DNA from: Proteobacteria bacterium ST_bin11
Lineage (GTDB): Bacteria; Pseudomonadota; Gammaproteobacteria; Methylococcales; Methylomonadaceae
DNA length: 45,062 nt
NCBI GenBank assembly: GCA_002083615.1
Contig: MSXO01000019.1
Location: 1-45,062 of the forward strand
Reading direction: 5' to 3'
A model generated the notes under the pieces. That model had not been told where the DNA came from, searched no databases, and was given only the letters and a program-made list of their open reading frames with translations. This document shows, piece by piece, positions 8,808-17,052 of this stretch. The position numbers were made by a program, and so were the translations under genes. The number at the start of each line of letters is the position of its first letter. Positions within the stretch are counted from its first letter, which is position 1.

Positions 8808-9473
8808 ATGGAACCGACCAGCCTAAGCTTGAGTGCCGCTTTTATAATGGGTTTTACTTATGGTGCCGGAGCCTGCAATATCGCCTGTTTGCCGTATTTG
8901 GGGCCGGTGTTTTTCGCCACCGAATCCGGCGGTTTAAAACAGGCCTGGCGGAGGGTCACACCGTTCTCGGTGGGACGGCTGGTGGGGTACGCCTGTGCCG
9001 GGTTATTAGCGGGAGTATTGGGCGATTTATTAGCCGATACCTTGCAACAAACCGGTTTGCGTTGGCTGCTGGGGCTTGCCACCTTTTGGGTGGCGATTTC
9101 GCTGTTTCGCGCCAAACGGGGTGCGCACAAGCCTTGCGCCACCACCCGCCAAACACCCAATCGCCGCTTTGGTTTGGGTACGGGCTTATTTGTAATGGGT
9201 CTGGGCATGGCCTTTAATCCTTGTGCACCTTTAAGCGCCTTGTTACTCGCAGCAGCCACTGCAGGGAGCGCACTATCGGGCCTGGGGCTGGGATTAGCGT
9301 TTGGTGCGGGGGCGGTGATTTTGCCGACCTTGATTTTCAGCATCGGCGTTGCGCATTTTGCCAGCGAACTGCGCGCCAACTGGGGACGCTGGCGTCCACA
9401 TCTGGAGTACGCCAGCGCGGGGATGATGTTGCTGATGGGCGTCGGTACCTGGATGGGCTGGATTACCCCTTAG
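8808..9473 (+). CDS. CcdA/DsbD-like transmembrane thiol-redox protein (SafE-type)
   Basis: 221 residues, starting 2 bases after the polyferredoxin stop. About six hydrophobic helices are visible. Conserved cysteine-proline motifs mark the CcdA/DsbD transmembrane family: CNIACLPYLGP with C23 and C27 in helix 1, and NPCAPLS with C139 in helix 4. Those cysteines carry reducing power from cytoplasmic thioredoxin to periplasmic thiol proteins. Pairing with a polyferredoxin upstream and a TlpA-like thioredoxin immediately downstream on the other strand supports a redox relay. Some databases name such proteins sulfite exporter TauE/SafE or urease accessory UreH-like; the paired cysteines favour electron transfer. 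Its last 11 bases overlap the end of the convergent gene. Confidence 0.78.
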   Translation: MEPTSLSLSAAFIMGFTYGAGACNIACLPYLGPVFFATESGGLKQAWRRVTPFSVGRLVGYACAGLLAGVLGDLLADTLQQTGLRWLLGLATFWVAISLFRAKRGAHKPCATTRQTPNRRFGLGTGLFVMGLGMAFNPCAPLSALLLAAATAGSALSGLGLGLAFGAGAVILPTLIFSIGVAHFASELRANWGRWRPHLEYASAGMMLLMGVGTWMGWITP

Positions 9474-9969
9474 CTTGGGGCAATTTTGCCAGCAAGCGGT
9501 CTAAATCTGCTTCACTTAAAGCACCTAAATGCCGCGTAACGACTTTGCCTTGAGGATTGACCAATACTGTGAAAGGCAGACCTTGACGCTGGTTGCCCAA
9601 TTTAAAGGCTAGGTCCATGCCGCGCTCATCCACCCATTGCGGGTAATCAATCGCAGTGGTTTGCATAAACTGGCTGACGTTTTCCGGGGTGTCCACCGCA
9701 AATCCCAAGATCGCCAACTGCTGGGGATCGGTTTGCGCAAAACGCCGATTGAAATACGGAATTTCGGTGCGACAGGGCTGACACCAAGTCGCCCAGAAAT
9801 TAATCAACAACCAACGTCCTCGCCATTGCTCCAGGCTTTGGGGTTCGCCTTGCAGATTGGTATAGCGCACGGACTCAATCCGCTCGACTGGCCGATGCGA
9901 CTGACTATAGAACCAGACCGCCGAACTCAACACGAGTGCAAATAACAGATGGGGTAGCCAAAATTTCAT
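9463..9969 (-). CDS. TlpA/ResA-like membrane-anchored periplasmic thioredoxin
   Basis: 168 residues. An N-terminal hydrophobic anchor or signal (~5-22) is followed by an AhpC-TSA/Redoxin-type thioredoxin fold. The active site WCQPC has C63 and C66, within NFWATWCQPCRTEIPYF, the standard TlpA/ResA/DsbE motif. A TVLVNPQGKVVTRHLG strand near the C-terminus includes the region of the usual cis-proline (GLPFTVLV). Such proteins reduce disulfides or metal-binding thiols in the periplasm and take electrons from CcdA/DsbD. The gene is convergent with the CcdA-like gene and overlaps its 3' end by 11 bp, so the pair is adjacent but separately transcribed. Confidence 0.88.
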   Translation of the reverse strand: MKFWLPHLLFALVLSSAVWFYSQSHRPVERIESVRYTNLQGEPQSLEQWRGRWLLINFWATWCQPCRTEIPYFNRRFAQTDPQQLAILGFAVDTPENVSQFMQTTAIDYPQWVDERGMDLAFKLGNQRQGLPFTVLVNPQGKVVTRHLGALSEADLDRLLAKLPQAKG

Positions 9970-10009
9970 GATGGGTTGGAAAATAAAGGTTTAGCGTTAA
10001 CGGCAGCAG

Positions 10010-10091
10010 GTAGGGCGCAATAACCAACGGGCATTGCGCCGTGTTGGCCTTCGATCATGCGGCGTAATACGCTGTCGCTATTACGCCCTAC
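10010..10091. repeat. 82-bp palindromic intergenic repeat (REP/MITE-like)
   Basis: The outer ends GTAGGGCGCAATA (10010-10022) and TATTACGCCCTAC (10079-10091) are inverted repeats with one mismatch. Two internal hairpins are perfect: GGCGCAAT (10014-10021) with ATTGCGCC (10033-10040), and GGCGTAATA (10061-10069) with TATTACGCC (10079-10087). This double-hairpin design is typical of dispersed palindromic repeats in gammaproteobacteria. Only one copy was noticed in the window. Confidence 0.7.
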
Positions 10092-10213
10092 GGAGTACTC
10101 AGTGAACCGTCACGTGGCAATACGGGTAGTTTAAAGGGTTTTCAGCGCTGTTTGCGCATAATGATTGAGTGTCCAGTTTTTTGATGGATTGATTTTTTAA
10201 CGAGGTGTACATA

Positions 10214-10957
10214 ATGAACAAAGGATGGATGATTTTGGTGGGTTTACTTGGGCTGCAAGTCGCTTATGCGGATCAGCTTGTGGTAGTGGCCGGGGCCACC
10301 GGGCGCACTGGTCTGCATGTCGTGCAACAGCTTCAGGGACAGGGAGTTAAAGTGCGGGCCTTGGTGCGCGATGCCAACAAAGCCAAGGAAACTCTGGGGG
10401 ATGGTGTGGAAACCGTGATAGCGGATGTTAAAGACCCGGCCAGTTTACAACGTGCGTTAGTCGGCGCGACCGCAGTGGTCTCGGCAATAGGCTCGGGCGG
10501 TGATTGGTTCGGTGATAACGGCCCGGAATTTGTTGATTACGCGGGTAACAAAAATCTGGCTTTAGCCGCCAAAGCTGCCGGTGTTCAGCATATGGTGCTG
10601 GTGTCTTCGATGGGCATCAGCAATTTGCAACACCCTTTAAATCGACGCTTCAATAATGTGCTGATCTGGAAATACCTAGGCGAGGAAGCACTTAGAAAAA
10701 GCGGTGTTCCGTACACCATTATTCGCCCTGGCGGCTTGAAAGACGATGCGGCGGGGACACGGGGCATCCGGCTAACGGCTGCCGATCAAGCGGGACAAGG
10801 TACCGTTAATCGGGCCGATGTAGCATTAGCGTGCGTCAAGGCATTGTTCAACCCCGCCGCACAAGGTAAAACCTTTGAGCTGACCAACACTGATCAAACC
10901 GGCGATGTTAGCGATTGGTCGGCTTTATTTGCTGGCGTGGAGCCGGACAAAGAATGA
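10214..10957 (+). CDS. Exported NAD(P)-binding SDR-like protein, first of a tandem pair
   Basis: 247 residues from ATG 10214, which has GAGGTG 6 bases upstream; an in-frame GTG at 10205 is part of that site and is rejected. The first 19 residues form a clear signal peptide (MNKGWMILVGLLGLQVAYA-D). The mature protein starts at once with a Rossmann strand and GATGRTG (27-33). This is the atypical/extended SDR pattern of NmrA-like NAD(P)H-binding proteins, with LVRDANKAKE, then MVLVSSMGI and YTIIRPGGL. An exported Rossmann protein is unusual. It overlaps the next gene (ATGA), a paralogue that also carries a signal peptide. The reaction and substrate are unknown. Confidence 0.8.
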   Translation: MNKGWMILVGLLGLQVAYADQLVVVAGATGRTGLHVVQQLQGQGVKVRALVRDANKAKETLGDGVETVIADVKDPASLQRALVGATAVVSAIGSGGDWFGDNGPEFVDYAGNKNLALAAKAAGVQHMVLVSSMGISNLQHPLNRRFNNVLIWKYLGEEALRKSGVPYTIIRPGGLKDDAAGTRGIRLTAADQAGQGTVNRADVALACVKALFNPAAQGKTFELTNTDQTGDVSDWSALFAGVEPDKE

Positions 10958-11712
10958 GCCTGCGTTCCGGTTTAAGCAAATGGCTCATGCTCGGATTATG
11001 GGCAACCAGTCTGACAGTCAGTGCCGATAAAATTCTGGTTGCCGGTGCCACCGGCGGCACCGGACAACGCATCGTGCATCATTTGCTGCAACAAGGAGAG
11101 TCGGTGCGGATTTTTGCTCGCGATGCTGACAAAGCACAACGCTTGTTCGGCTCGACAGCTGGCTTGGAAGTCCATATCGGCGACATTCGCGATTCGCAAG
11201 CCGTCGCTCAGGCCGTGCAAGGGGTCACGCATATTATTTCTGCGGTCGGTGCACGGAGTCAGGATGAAGACGATCCCAACAGTGCGCGTTATGTCGATTA
11301 CGAAGGTACGCAGCATCTCGTCAAAGCCGCTCAGCAATACGGCATACAGCAGATCATATTGGTTTCGACCGCAGGTTTGAGTGATTCGGTGTACGCCGAA
11401 TCGGTCAAAAATCGTCCGATTTTGTTGTGGAAAAAACAAGCTGAGCAAGCCGTTCAATCCAGTGGCATTCCTTACACTTTGGTGCGTCCCGGTCGTTTGC
11501 TGGATGAAGAGGGTGGACAATTCGGCATGCTCGTGACGCAAGGCGACTATCAACGCGGGGAAGGTATTGCCCGAGACGACGTGGCAAGGGTTTGTGTTGC
11601 TGCGCTGAAACAACCGACTGCCTATCGGAAAACCTTTGAAATTTCCCGTGACCGTAATGAAGAGCCGATCAGCGATTGGGCCGATTTTTTTGCAGACTTG
11701 CGCAGCGATTAA
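10954..11712 (+). CDS. Exported NAD(P)-binding SDR-like protein, second of a tandem pair
   Basis: 252 residues from the ATG overlapping the preceding stop; the longer frame from 10915 lies inside the first paralogue. A signal peptide (MSLRSGLSKWLMLGLWATSL then TVSA-D) is followed directly by KILVAGATGGTGQRIV, with the dinucleotide-binding GATGGTG at 31-37. The rest parallels its neighbour: FARDADKAQRLF, IILVSTAGLSD, YTLVRPGRLLDEEGG. It is clearly a duplication of the upstream gene that has diverged. There is no twin-arginine motif, so Sec export would be expected. The transporter-like gene starts 3 bases after its stop, suggesting one transcript of three. Confidence 0.8.
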   Translation: MSLRSGLSKWLMLGLWATSLTVSADKILVAGATGGTGQRIVHHLLQQGESVRIFARDADKAQRLFGSTAGLEVHIGDIRDSQAVAQAVQGVTHIISAVGARSQDEDDPNSARYVDYEGTQHLVKAAQQYGIQQIILVSTAGLSDSVYAESVKNRPILLWKKQAEQAVQSSGIPYTLVRPGRLLDEEGGQFGMLVTQGDYQRGEGIARDDVARVCVAALKQPTAYRKTFEISRDRNEEPISDWADFFADLRSD

Positions 11713-11715
11713 AAC

Positions 11716-12969
11716 ATGCTGAATTCAACCTTACGCTTGCTGGCGCGTGACGAGCCGGGTCAGTCCCGGCTTGCGGCTTGGGTGGGCTTTGCGTATTTCT
11801 TTTTTCTGCTCAGCAGCTATTACGTATTACGGCCTGTGCGGGAAATGCTGGGGGTAAGTGGTGGTACTAAAAACCTGCCCTGGTTATTTAGCGCTACCTT
11901 TGCCGCCATGCTGTTAGCCGTACCCGCCTACGGCTGGATTTGCAGCCGTTTTCCACGTCGTCGTTTTTTGCCTTGGGTGTATGGCTTTTTTATCAGCCAT
12001 TTACTGCTGTTCTATGGCTTGTTGCAATGGGACATCAACAATCTCTGGGTAGCCAGAGGTTTTTTTGTTTGGCTGAGCGTGTTTAGTCTGTTTACGGTTT
12101 CGGTGTTCTGGAGCTTTATGACCGACGTGTTCGACAAGCAGCTCGCACAACGCTTGTTTGGATTTATTTCCGCCGGCGGTAGCTTGGGAGCAATGGTGGG
12201 CCCGTTGCTGGCAACCGGTCTGGTGGGCGCTATTGGCCCGGCAAGCTTATTACTGTTGTCCGCCCTATTGCTGGCTTTGACTTTACCCTGCATTCATTTT
12301 TTGCTGCGCTGGCAAGCCGGACAAACCACCGACCATTCAGTCCGATTTGCTGGGGATCAGCCCGTGGCGGGTGGTGTCTTGTCCGGTTTGGGCTTGCTGT
12401 TGCGCAGTCCTTACCTGTTGGGTATTAGTGGCTTTATTTTGCTGGCCAGTGCCAACGGCACGTTTTTGTATTTGCTGCAGGCCGATTTTGTGGCCAACAC
12501 GTTTACTGACAAAACCCAGCAGACTCAAGTCTTCGGTGCGATAGACAGCGTGGTGAACGGCTTGTCGATTCTAGTGCAGCTGATCTTCACCCGCCGCATT
12601 ATCGCCACGCTGGGTGCGGCCTGGACACTGGCGAGTATTCCCATCGTCATGGCACTCGGCTTTGCCGCATTTGGCTGGAACCCGAGTTTGCCCTTGTTGC
12701 TGGTATTGATGATTTTACGCCGGGTCGGGGATTACGCCATTCTGCGGCCAGCACGCGAAATGCTGTTCGCGCCACTGGATCGGGTCACCAAATACAAGGC
12801 CAAAAACATCATCGATACCGTCGTTTTTCGCGGGGGTGATGCCCTGACCAGTTGGCTATATGCGCCATTCGGCGCCTTAGGCATAGGCTTGATCGCCGCT
12901 GTTATTGCCAGCGCTTGGGCGGGTTTGGGATTCGTTTTGGGCCGACGACATCAACAGACACAACGTTGA
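11716..12969 (+). CDS. NTP/NDP-exchanger-like (MFS/Tlc-type) membrane transporter
   Basis: 417 residues with about twelve hydrophobic helices. The first helices carry SSYYVLRPVREMLGVSGG, a pattern I associate with MFS-like proteins annotated as NTP/NDP (ATP/ADP) exchangers. A related RRVGDYAILRPAREMLF near ~335-350 repeats the RPxRE motif in the second half. FSAGGSLGAMVGP-like glycine-rich helices are also present (GFISAGGSLGAMVGP, ~149-163). It could exchange nucleotides across the inner membrane, but free-living bacteria carry such proteins with unproven substrates. It follows two exported NAD(P)-binding proteins with a 3-bp gap, so co-transcription is likely. The transporter call is firm; the substrate is inferred from family resemblance only. 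Confidence 0.72.
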   Translation: MLNSTLRLLARDEPGQSRLAAWVGFAYFFFLLSSYYVLRPVREMLGVSGGTKNLPWLFSATFAAMLLAVPAYGWICSRFPRRRFLPWVYGFFISHLLLFYGLLQWDINNLWVARGFFVWLSVFSLFTVSVFWSFMTDVFDKQLAQRLFGFISAGGSLGAMVGPLLATGLVGAIGPASLLLLSALLLALTLPCIHFLLRWQAGQTTDHSVRFAGDQPVAGGVLSGLGLLLRSPYLLGISGFILLASANGTFLYLLQADFVANTFTDKTQQTQVFGAIDSVVNGLSILVQLIFTRRIIATLGAAWTLASIPIVMALGFAAFGWNPSLPLLLVLMILRRVGDYAILRPAREMLFAPLDRVTKYKAKNIIDTVVFRGGDALTSWLYAPFGALGIGLIAAVIASAWAGLGFVLGRRHQQTQR

Positions 12970-13277
12970 AAAACGCACGATTTACGCTGGTTCCTGAATG
13001 GCAGTCAAACCCTAGATTTGTGCATGCCTTCATTGGCGCAGCAGGAAATCGATGGCGAAAACCGGATTTTCCCGGCACGGGAGCGAGGATGCTGGAGGAC
13101 TAGGTTAGCTCGGTGGCTTCTGTCGGGCTCTTCAAGGCTAAGAGCCTAAGTGTAGCCAATCGGACCAATATCTAAAAATTAAATATAGATATGCAATTTA
13201 ATCATTATTAAGCCCGGCGATTGCGCTGGCATAATGCGGTCCCTTATCGAATATTCTGAAGCTTCAGGTGATTGTCT
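12970..13277. other. 308-bp intergenic region before the TauE/SafE gene
   Basis: No convincing gene is present. The right half is AT rich (around 13170-13210). A CATAAT hexamer at 13230-13235 preceded by TGG resembles an extended -10 element for the downstream permease, but no good -35 is seen. No clear terminator was found after the transporter. Confidence 0.45.
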
Positions 13278-14090
13278 ATGAATTTAATGTATACGGCTTC
13301 CGGATTTGTCGTGGGTATGCTGGTGGGGATTACCGGAGTGGGTGGCGGCTCCTTGATGACCCCCCTGCTGGTTTTTCTATTTGGGTTTAAACCAGCCGTG
13401 GCGGTGGGCACCGATTTACTCTATGCGTCGATTACGAAAACCGCCGGCGTGTTTGTTCATCACGGTAAGCATGGCTCAGTGGACTGGAAAATCGTCTGTT
13501 GGTTGGCCTTGGGTAGTTTGCCTTTCGCGGGTATAACTTTGTATGTGCTGAAAAATCTGATGGCAGTCGGCAAGGAAGTTACCGGCGCAATTACCTTTAC
13601 TTTGGGTGTGGCGTTGTTACTGACGGCTCTGGCTTTGTTGGTACGCAGTATTCTGTTGCGTAAAGCCGCCAAGACTCCGGCGATCGATGACGAGCATAGT
13701 AATCAGGAAAATAGCGGTCGATTCTCGCCGCGCTGGGAAAAAGTCGCCACCGTGTTTACCGGCGCTGTGCTCGGGGTGTTAGTTACTCTTTCCTCTGTTG
13801 GTGCCGGAGCTTTAGGAACTGTGGCTTTGTTATTTCTATATCCGAGAATGACCACGTTGAAAATTGTTGGCACCGATTTGGCGCATGCGATACCGTTAAC
13901 CGCAGTCGCAGGTTTGGGGCATTTGAGCTTGGGTAATTTCGATCTGGATTTGTTGATCAGCTTACTGCTGGGGTCGGTGCCGGGAATCTGGATCGGCAGT
14001 CATTTAAGCGCCAAGATTCCGGAACATTTCTTACGGCCGGTATTGGCCACTTTGTTGCTGGTAATAGGCGTGAAGTTTGTATTGCAGTAA
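13278..14090 (+). CDS. TauE/SafE-family sulfite/sulfonate exporter-like permease
   Basis: 270 residues starting at ATG 13278, with CAGGTG 7 bases upstream; an in-frame TTG at 13272 is too close to that site. The N-terminal half has GMLVGITGVGGGSLMTPLLVFLFG, the TauE/SafE signature, with AVGTDLLYASITK just after. The second half repeats it (GVLVTLSSVGAGALGTVALLFLYP and IVGTDLAHAIPL). That internal duplication and about eight helices are typical of the family. Members move small organosulfur or sulfite anions; the substrate is not indicated here. It is monocistronic with a terminator behind it. Despite the shared name, it differs from the cysteine-containing CcdA-like protein at 8808. Confidence 0.88.
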   Translation: MNLMYTASGFVVGMLVGITGVGGGSLMTPLLVFLFGFKPAVAVGTDLLYASITKTAGVFVHHGKHGSVDWKIVCWLALGSLPFAGITLYVLKNLMAVGKEVTGAITFTLGVALLLTALALLVRSILLRKAAKTPAIDDEHSNQENSGRFSPRWEKVATVFTGAVLGVLVTLSSVGAGALGTVALLFLYPRMTTLKIVGTDLAHAIPLTAVAGLGHLSLGNFDLDLLISLLLGSVPGIWIGSHLSAKIPEHFLRPVLATLLLVIGVKFVLQ

Positions 14091-14121
14091 AGCAGCTACG
14101 TAAATGCGGGGAATTGAAAAT

Positions 14122-14155
14122 GCCGTTCTCGTTGAAAGACGAGAACGGCTTTTTT
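14122..14155 (+). terminator. Rho-independent terminator after the TauE/SafE gene
   Basis: A perfect 10-bp stem GCCGTTCTCG (14122-14131) with CGAGAACGGC (14140-14149), 8-nt loop and six T residues. It lies between convergent genes. The other strand gives only a short T-rich tail (ATTTTC), so it may also work weakly for typA. Confidence 0.9.
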
Positions 14156-14161
14156 GTGGGA

Positions 14162-15970
14162 CTATTTCGGTGCGCGTTTACGTTCGTTTTCAGTTAACAG
14201 GATTTTACGTAGACGAATGGATTTAGGTGTTACTTCGACTAGCTCATCATCGCTGATAAACTCCAAAGCTTGTTCCAAGGTCATTTTTTGAATTTTGGCA
14301 CAGGTCAAGCTGTCGTCAGTGCCCGCGGCACGAATGTTGGTCAAAGGCTTGGGCTTGGTTGGATTAACCACTAAATCACTACTACGTGAATGGATGCCGA
14401 CTAATTGCCCCTCGTAGATTTCATCACCATTAACCACCAACAACTCACCACGCGCTTGCAGCGGATACAGCGAATAATCGACCGCTTTACCTTTAGCCAT
14501 CGAAATCAACACGCCACGCACGCGACTACCAACCGCACCTTCTTTCACGGGGCCATAATGGTCGAAGACGTGATAGAACAAGCCGGAGCCTGAGGTTGCG
14601 GTCAGGAACTCGGTTTGGAACCCCAATAAGCCACGAGATGGCACCACATATTCCAAGCGAATACGGCCTTTGCCATCGGGCACCATGTCTTTTAGGTCGC
14701 CTTTCCGCTCGCCCAATTTCTCCATGATGGTGCCTTGATGTTGTTCTTCTACTTCAATCGTGACGTTTTCAAACGGCTCCGATTTAACGCCATCAATTTC
14801 GCGAATGATAACTTGCGGACGCGATACGCCCAACTCAAAGCCTTCGCGACGCATGTTTTCGATCAAGACCGATAAATGCAACTCGCCGCGACCCGATACT
14901 TTAAATTTGTCTGGATCATCGGTGGTTTCAACGCGCAGAGCGACGTTGTGCTGCAATTCTTTTTGTAAACGATCATAAATTTGGCGGGTGGTAATGAATT
15001 TACCTTCTCTGCCGGCAAACGGTGAGTTATTAACCTGGAAGGTCATGCTCACGGTTGGCTCATCTACGGATAGCGGCGGCAAGGCAACTACGTTATTAGG
15101 GTCGCACAAGGTTTCCGAGATTTTCAGGTTTTCAATACCGCAGAAAGCAATGATGTCGCCCGCTTGCGCGCTTTCCACTTCAACGCGTTCCAAGCCATGG
15201 AAGCCGTACAGTTTAAGCATCCGACCGCTACGATTTTTACCTTCGTTGTCCACGATGGTTAACGGCATATTGCGCGTTACTTTGCCGTGTTGAATGCGAC
15301 CGATACCGATAACGCCGACATAAGAGTTGTAATCCAGGCTGATAACCTGCATTTGGAAAGGTGCATCGACCTCAACCGGCGGCGGCGCTACTTTATCAAC
15401 AATGGTTTGAAACAACGGCGTCATATCGCCACCGGATACATCGGCTTCCAGGCCGGCAAAACCGTTTAACGCCGACGCATACACAATCGGGAAGTCCAAT
15501 TGCTCATCGGTTGCGCCCAAGTTATCGAACAAATCAAAGGTTTGATCGACCACCCAATCAGGACGGGCACCAGGGCGATCCACTTTGTTAATCACGACGA
15601 TGGGCTTTAAACCCAAGGCAAACGCTTTTTTGGTGACGAAACGGGTTTGTGGCATAGGGCCGTCGACCGCGTCGACCAACAATAAAACAGAATCCACCAT
15701 CGATAAGACCCGTTCGACTTCGCCACCGAAATCAGCGTGGCCTGGGGTGTCGACAATGTTGATGTGATAGCCGTTCCAGTCAATCGCGGTGTTTTTTGCC
15801 AAGATGGTAATGCCACGTTCTTTTTCCAGCGCGTTGGAGTCCATCACCCGTTCGTCGACTTTGGTGTGCGCGTCGAAGGTGCCGGATTGCTGTAAAAGTT
15901 GATCCACTAGCGTAGTTTTGCCGTGGTCGACGTGGGCGATGATCGCGATGTTTCTAAGTTTTTCTATCAC
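14162..15970 (-). CDS. typA: Ribosome-associated translational GTPase TypA/BipA
   Basis: 602 residues, the normal BipA length. The start IEKLRNIAIIAHVDHGKTTL is almost diagnostic, with P-loop AHVDHGKT at 12-19. The G2 region has ERGITI, G3 is DTPGHADFG, and G4 is VINKVDRPGARPD. Domains II/III and the BipA-specific C-terminal domain follow (PSRGLLGFQTEFLTATSG, MAKGKAVDYSLYPLQARGELLV). BipA binds the ribosome and helps 50S assembly and stress or low-temperature growth. The initiation codon is GTG with no obvious ribosome site, but no in-frame ATG fits the conserved N-terminus. It is separated from the rhodanese gene by 107 bases. Confidence 0.97.
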   Translation of the reverse strand: MIEKLRNIAIIAHVDHGKTTLVDQLLQQSGTFDAHTKVDERVMDSNALEKERGITILAKNTAIDWNGYHINIVDTPGHADFGGEVERVLSMVDSVLLLVDAVDGPMPQTRFVTKKAFALGLKPIVVINKVDRPGARPDWVVDQTFDLFDNLGATDEQLDFPIVYASALNGFAGLEADVSGGDMTPLFQTIVDKVAPPPVEVDAPFQMQVISLDYNSYVGVIGIGRIQHGKVTRNMPLTIVDNEGKNRSGRMLKLYGFHGLERVEVESAQAGDIIAFCGIENLKISETLCDPNNVVALPPLSVDEPTVSMTFQVNNSPFAGREGKFITTRQIYDRLQKELQHNVALRVETTDDPDKFKVSGRGELHLSVLIENMRREGFELGVSRPQVIIREIDGVKSEPFENVTIEVEEQHQGTIMEKLGERKGDLKDMVPDGKGRIRLEYVVPSRGLLGFQTEFLTATSGSGLFYHVFDHYGPVKEGAVGSRVRGVLISMAKGKAVDYSLYPLQARGELLVVNGDEIYEGQLVGIHSRSSDLVVNPTKPKPLTNIRAAGTDDSLTCAKIQKMTLEQALEFISDDELVEVTPKSIRLRKILLTENERKRAPK

Positions 15971-16077
15971 AATGATTTACTAGATGATTTTTAAGGAACA
16001 GATAGGCTGGACGGTTAAGCCGACCAACAAGATTTAGTTTTGGTTTGTGCGGTGGCGCGCACCGATTGGCTGAGTGG

Positions 16078-16470
16078 TCAGCTTTGTTGCCAAGGCAAGC
16101 CATGAAAACGCCAACCGCCAGTATTGCCGCGATGCTTGTTTTCATCCAGCGGGCCTTCGAAGCCTTCCAGAATGTTGATCAGATGCTCGTAGCCCGCCGC
16201 TTCCAGGGCTTTGGCAGCGTCTACAGAACGTTGTCCGCTGCGGCACAGCAGCAGAATCGGCGCGGCTTTATCCGGGGCATGCTGCTGCACTTGGTCTACG
16301 AAACCCGTGTTCAATTGCATGCCGGGAAATTCTTTCCAGGCCACATGAATCGCTTGCGGCGGGTGACCTACAAAGCCGTGTTCGATAGCTGTCCTGACAT
16401 CGATTAGGATCGCTGCCGGATTAGTTTGTAACACCGCCCAAGATTGTTTGGGGTCGAGATTTTCTATCAT
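16078..16470 (-). CDS. Single-domain rhodanese-like sulfurtransferase
   Basis: 130 residues forming one rhodanese domain. ILIDVRTAIEHGFVGH (21-36) is the CH2A-like region. The active-site loop is CRSGQR with C76, and ALEAAGYEHLINILEGFEGPLD is the C-terminal core. Members carry persulfide sulfur on the cysteine. A six-residue loop CRSGQR is consistent with a sulfurtransferase rather than a phosphatase. It begins 12 bases after the methyltransferase stop, so it probably shares that transcript. Specific acceptor unknown. Confidence 0.88.
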   Translation of the reverse strand: MIENLDPKQSWAVLQTNPAAILIDVRTAIEHGFVGHPPQAIHVAWKEFPGMQLNTGFVDQVQQHAPDKAAPILLLCRSGQRSVDAAKALEAAGYEHLINILEGFEGPLDENKHRGNTGGWRFHGLPWQQS

Positions 16471-16482
16471 TAAGTTACCGCT

Positions 16483-17052
16483 TTATTTTTGCCCGATAAA
16501 ACAGGCTTCGTTTCTATTGCCTAACCGCACGTCGCCGAGTCTTGAGTGTTCTTGGTAAAAAACCACATTTAGAGGGCTAAACAGCCGCAATAACTCATTG
16601 TGTTCCAGAAGATAGTCGGAATTACTGGGGCCTTGTTGGTCAAGTTTATGGCGGGTAAATGTCTGATAAAACAGCAGGCCGCCTGGTTTCAAGGCTGCCA
16701 TTATCGCATTACACAGGGCTCGGTCAAGAAAACGACAGATGACAATTACATCATATGCCTCTTGCGCAAGCGTTTCCGCGCTGATACGGCATTGCTGAGC
16801 GGCAATAAAAAGGCCTTTTTCGATAGCCTGGTTTTGTAACATTTGCAAAGCGACTGCTGAAATATCCCAAGCATCCACATCAAGGCCGAACTCGGCCAAA
16901 AGTAAGGCGTTAGCGCCCAGACCACAGGCTAAATCCAGTGCTTTGCCGCGCTTGGGTAGCAAGTATTGATGTTGGCTTAGCACCTCGGCAGGGCGTATCG
17001 GAGCCCCGGCGCTTCGATAGATTGCATTCCACTTGTCTTGCAAATCGGTCAT
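16483..17052 (-). CDS. Class I SAM-dependent methyltransferase (TehB/Tam-like)
   Basis: 189 residues. SAM-binding motif I is LDLACGLGANALLLAE (~38-53), with the acidic loop VDAWDISAVAL after strand 2 and YDVIVICRFLDR as motif IV/post-I. The motif FYQTFTRHK follows the LKPGGLL strand, as in TehB-type methyltransferases. The start ATG overlaps the lysR stop, and the rhodanese gene follows after 12 bases, so the three genes form one unit read towards typA. Substrate not indicated; TehB-like members methylate small oxyanions or thiols. Confidence 0.85.
   Translation of the reverse strand: MTDLQDKWNAIYRSAGAPIRPAEVLSQHQYLLPKRGKALDLACGLGANALLLAEFGLDVDAWDISAVALQMLQNQAIEKGLFIAAQQCRISAETLAQEAYDVIVICRFLDRALCNAIMAALKPGGLLFYQTFTRHKLDQQGPSNSDYLLEHNELLRLFSPLNVVFYQEHSRLGDVRLGNRNEACFIGQK

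Noticed and set aside
12852..13103. 83-codon frame across the end of the transporter gene
   Set aside because: Its first half is an out-of-frame reading of the transporter and the rest has no start or relatives.
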